This document shows, in pieces, positions 60,867 to 64,000 of a stretch of 64,000 nt of DNA (the stretch's first letter is position 1; the number at the start of each line of letters is the position of its first letter). The stretch lies in the NCBI GenBank assembly GCA_033030425.1, contig JAUFSD010000024.1, positions 682,001 to 746,000 of the forward strand, read 5' to 3'. This stretch comes from Verpa conica. Lineage: Eukaryota; Ascomycota; Pezizomycetes; Pezizales; Morchellaceae. The notes under the pieces were generated by a model, which was not told the origin of the DNA, did not search any database, and worked only from the letters and a program-made list of their open reading frames with translations. The position numbers were made by a program, and so were the translations under genes.

Positions 60867-61842
60867 TCCGAAAAAAGAGTATTGGGGGGTCTATGTCGTG
60901 TTTTTTTCTTTTTCTTTCATTTTTCTCTTCGTGGTGTAGTTAGTTGCCCCTTGGTTTCTATTATATATTTTTTCTCTTGGTTTCTCTCTTTCCTTCTCAT
61001 GAGGCAATGATGGGTAAAAAAAGTAAATTTAGGGGAGGGCCTTAAAAAAGGAGTGGCGGAAGTGAATTGATAGATATTTTCATTCTGAGACTTGTGAATA
61101 CATGTAGTGTTCTGCTTTATAGGAAACCACTCTTTTTTATTTCATTGTAAGAAGAGGATTAGGTGATATCTAAGACTCCAATATGATATAATTGTAAACT
61201 GTAAGATGTTTAGTCCAAGTCATTAGTAGGGATTTGTCTGTTGATGTTCATGGTCGTGATGGGTTCCGTCCCTAATTTCTTCTTTATAGTACTGTCAATG
61301 ATTTAATAATGTAGTTCTCGCAATCATGAGAGATCACTCGGGTTTTCTATAAGACCTCTATGGGGACCACTCCTAAAGCGTATCCTTGTAAGGCTACTTT
61401 ACTAAATATATACCTAATTACTATATATCACCGTTACCTAACCGGAGTCGCGCTGCTGTTGATATGCCTAGTTGTCAGATTAAAGGTAAGTATCCCTAGC
61501 AGTGCTCGATACTTAAGTATACTACCACACATTATCCCCTATTAAATTTTATGGAAGCGCTTCTCAATCTCTTTGGTGAGATATAACTAGCCCATCTCCT
61601 CGTTAATAATATAAACTCCCAATAATAATAACAACAACAATAATAGTAATAATAATCAACACCTTGGCGTGACTCTTCCCGCATACTCACGTGACGCTAC
61701 ACCTCACCTCTAAGCCTCAACCATAAACAAATAAACATACCCTGAGGATCCCCTCCCCCCCCCCTCCCCACCCCACCACTTAACGACTCCGTTCCGGGAA
61801 GATATCCTCTATAGCTCCAATAGCTCCTACGACGCTAAAGCC
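60867..61842. other. Intergenic region between eIF3m and the PARG-type gene
   Basis: T-rich 3' UTR-like sequence at 60890-60990, a GTGAATACATGTA motif at 61094-61106, AATAATAATAACAACAACAATAATA microsatellite at 61620-61655 (positions given as a guide) and a C-rich tract at 61750-61775 just upstream of the next gene. No gene is visible. Confidence 0.5.
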
Positions 61843-63265
61843 ATGCCTCTAACTCCTAAAAGACCATCCGAAGACCCTCACAAACCTATTCCGGAGAAGA
61901 GGCTAGTTCAGACTAGACTATCCTTTGCGCCGCGAATTACTCCTAGACCTGCTGCATCATCTGAGTCGGCTTCGTTGGTGCCTTGCTCGAGTCCTTATTT
62001 CAGTGTCCCTTCGTCTTCTGGTTCATTTAACTCTAATCGCCGACGCTCGGGACCGGGCACCCTTGGTGGTAGTGGTAGTAGCGGTAGTGATGGTAGGGGG
62101 GGTGGCGGAGGAAGAGGAAATGGAGGGAATTGGAGAGGTAGTGGTGAGGGGGGGAGAGGAGGACTGTTTAGGAGTCGACAATGGATCCGAGAAGACTCAG
62201 CTGGTTCATCAACACTCTCAGGCCTATCGCTCTCCGACCCTGATAAAAGCAAAGCTTCTGGGGAGCTCGACGAGGAGCTACAGACACCCCGGAAACGGAC
62301 AGCATGGGGTGCTAGGGATAATAAAGAACGTCAAGCTGTCGCGAAGGAGACCATGTAACTCACTACTTCTTCTCTTGTACATGGGTCCAACTTCAGGATC
62401 ACCACTTTTATATACAAGTCAAGCTGACATACACCTCCGCAGCGAACTTATACCAGAGGTTCTCGAGCAGATACCAGCCAGTAAACAGAGGTCCGTCCTC
62501 TACGACGACATCACCCCACGCCTTAACCACAAATACTGTCCCGGCTTCACCCTCCCTAGCACTGATAAAGAGCCTGGTCGCAAAGGGTGTCGAATCAGGG
62601 TCGTAGACGGTGACACATTCGACACCACTATCGGTCTCGGTAAAATCCTCGGAGACACTAAAGGCGTAGCACTCCTCAACATGGCGAACGCAAAACACCC
62701 TGGTGGCGGATGGCGGAAGGGGTCTATGGCGCAGGAGGAGGAATTGTGTTATCGGTCAACATTGAGTTATGCACTCGATAAATCATTCTACCCACTCGAC
62801 GAAGTGTCCGCAATATACTCTCCTTCTGTAACGGTGTTTCGCTCTTCGTTTGCTACAGGTCATGTTTTATATCCTTCGACTAAGCCCTTTGCGACTCTCT
62901 CTGTTGTGTCGATAGCAGCGTTGCGGGATCCGCCTTTGACGGATGACTCACCGCCGGATTATGCAAACCCTGAAGATAGGACGGTCATGTTGGATAAGAT
63001 TAGGCTGTTATTGAGGGTCGCAGCGTTAAAAGGGCATAGAAGGGTTGTATTAGGAGCACTCGGATGTGGGGCGTTCCATAATCCGAAGGAGAAAGTTGTG
63101 GAGTGCTTTCTAGAGGTGTTTAGAGAGCGGGAGTTTTCAGGAGGATGGTGGAGAGACGTTGTGTTTGCTGTATTGGATACCGAGAAGGAGGAGGGGAAGA
63201 AAGGGAAGACAGGGAGCGGGTGCTTTGGTGTGTTCTGGAGGGGGTTGGAAGGAGTAATTGTCTAG
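61843..63265 (+). CDS. PARG-type macrodomain protein (microbial-type poly(ADP-ribose) glycohydrolase family)
   Basis: Two exons, 61843-62354 and 62419-63265, give 452 residues. The N-terminal 165 residues are disordered, with a Gly/Arg-rich segment and basic NLS-like KRP/RKR patches. The catalytic domain (about 172-450) has the PARG signature: LLNMANAKHPGGGW (Gly266-268) followed by AQEEELCYRST (catalytic Glu in QEE, about 277-278), and later VVLGALGCGAFHNP. This family removes poly(ADP-ribose) chains or related ADP-ribosyl marks. The intron is GTAACT to ATACAAG; the earlier CTTCAG acceptor gives the wrong frame, so I chose ACAAG, with some doubt. Nuclear location is inferred. A PIP-like QTRLSF near residue 28 is too weak to claim. 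Confidence 0.82.
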
Positions 63266-64000
63266 TTTTCTTAGGCGTGAATAGGTGGGAATTGTTATTT
63301 AGCGGTATGGATTGATAGCCCTGGTGTTGTTTTTGCGCATGCTTTTGATGGCCTAGAAGTACTTGTTTTTTTGCTTCCTTAATTTATTTATTTGCTTAGA
63401 TACCACAAATCATTAAGCGCTTTCATAGCTATAAGTCAATATTCAGGTATTCATCACAATCTCTACAAGGTATGGAAATGCATCAATTAATGTGTATTCA
63501 TTTCTGTGAGGTAATTTGTATCTTAAGTGGTATAAAAAGTTGTAGAATTATGTATAGAAAAAGTTGTATTTAAATGTATATTTTAAATGCATCTTAGAAT
63601 GCATCTTTAAATGAGTCTTTAGACAAATTTTTTTACACATTTCCCCCTAATAAATTATTTACATTAAAAATTAATAAAAAGAAGTGATGGCCCAGAGATT
63701 TGAACTTGTAGAGCTTAATTCCTTACCTAGTTCTTCACTAGCTATACTATTGGTGAATATGATTAGAGTTTAAAAGAAGCCTATATAATCTCTAAGTTAT
63801 AGAGGAAAGTTGTAGTTAATGTGTAGTTAAAGTATAGGTAAAGTGTAGGTAAAGTGTAGTTAAATTGTATTTAGAATTTGTGGAAACTATATTTTGTAAA
63901 TGGATACCTAGATACATTTCCCATAGACACCCCCTGTTAATGTGTTATTCTGACGACTTTCCCACTTGATTTGTATGGGTAATGTGCATATTGATGCGTT
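63266..64000. other. AT-rich right end with short tandem repeat
   Basis: Begins with the 3' flank of the PARG-type gene, then AT-rich sequence. A loose tandem of 10-11 bp units (GTGTAGTTAAA, GTATAGGTAAA, GTGTAGGTAAA) lies at 63819-63870. A tRNA-like promoter pair lies on the minus strand at about 63690-63755. Confidence 0.5.
63819..63870. repeat. Short tandem repeat, 10-11 bp period
   Basis: Five diverged copies of GTGTAGKTAAA follow each other, with unit variants GTTGTAGTTAA, GTGTAGTTAAA, GTATAGGTAAA, GTGTAGGTAAA and GTGTAGTTAAA. It resembles a telomere-like or minisatellite unit only superficially; it is too short and diverged to be a telomere. Confidence 0.55.

Noticed and set aside
61925..62400. 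Upstream part of the long frame that reaches the PARG domain without an intron
   Set aside because: That frame gives Val/Glu low-complexity before 62419, while the overlapping frame from 61843 has a good start and splices into the domain.
63819..63870. Possible telomere or subtelomere repeat
   Set aside because: The unit is 10-11 bp, diverged and only about 50 bp long, unlike TTAGGG arrays.

Overview
The window is nuclear DNA of a filamentous ascomycete (Pezizomycotina). All genes are monocistronic and split by many short introns, mostly 45-120 nt, with GT-AG ends and frequent CTAAC/CTGAC branch sites. The gene set fits this group: a fungal SCAP, a Zn(II)2Cys6 regulator, a KduD-type dehydrogenase, a PARG-type macrodomain protein and a LYR protein. 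The long repeat-rich gaps would suit a Pezizomycetes (truffle or morel-like) genome, but that placement is a guess from texture only. Exon models were read by eye, using reading frame, splice consensus and conserved family sequence; all except DNA2 close in frame.

Layout. 1-6 kb is gene-free. 6-16 kb holds a conserved-looking membrane-anchored protein, PUF6 and NIP7 (divergent), RPT2 and a KduD-type SDR. 16-22 kb has one acidic hypothetical protein, then AT-rich repeat-laden DNA with a small inverted-repeat element. 22-26 kb holds U1-70K and RAD51 (divergent). 26.3-30.8 kb is a second repeat island with an ankyrin relic, a second copy of a dispersed repeat split by a nested insertion, and a GC-rich tandem array. 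30.8-39.3 kb holds DNA2, the mitochondrial oxodicarboxylate carrier and a small ankyrin protein. 42-49 kb holds SCAP, a LYR protein and mitochondrial uL2m. 51-63 kb holds a Zn2Cys6 factor, riboflavin synthase, RPS26, eIF3m and a PARG-type protein. 63.3-64 kb is AT-rich and non-coding.

The genes are mostly housekeeping: ribosome biogenesis and translation (PUF6, NIP7, RPS26, eIF3m, uL2m), splicing (U1-70K), proteolysis (RPT2), recombination and replication (RAD51, DNA2, possibly the PARG protein), sterol sensing (SCAP) and riboflavin synthesis. RAD51 and DNA2 both carry MluI-box-like ACGCG motifs upstream, consistent with shared G1/S control. I found no operon, CRISPR array, secondary-metabolite cluster or clear new multi-gene system.

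The most unusual observations are at gene-structure and motif level: first exons that are only an ATG codon (RPT2, and probably SCAP), two GC-AG introns (RAD51, RIB5), a one-base frameshift in DNA2, 11- and 23-nt exons in the carrier gene, a nested transposon with a 13-bp target duplication, and an over-represented palindrome TACATGTA confined to non-coding DNA.
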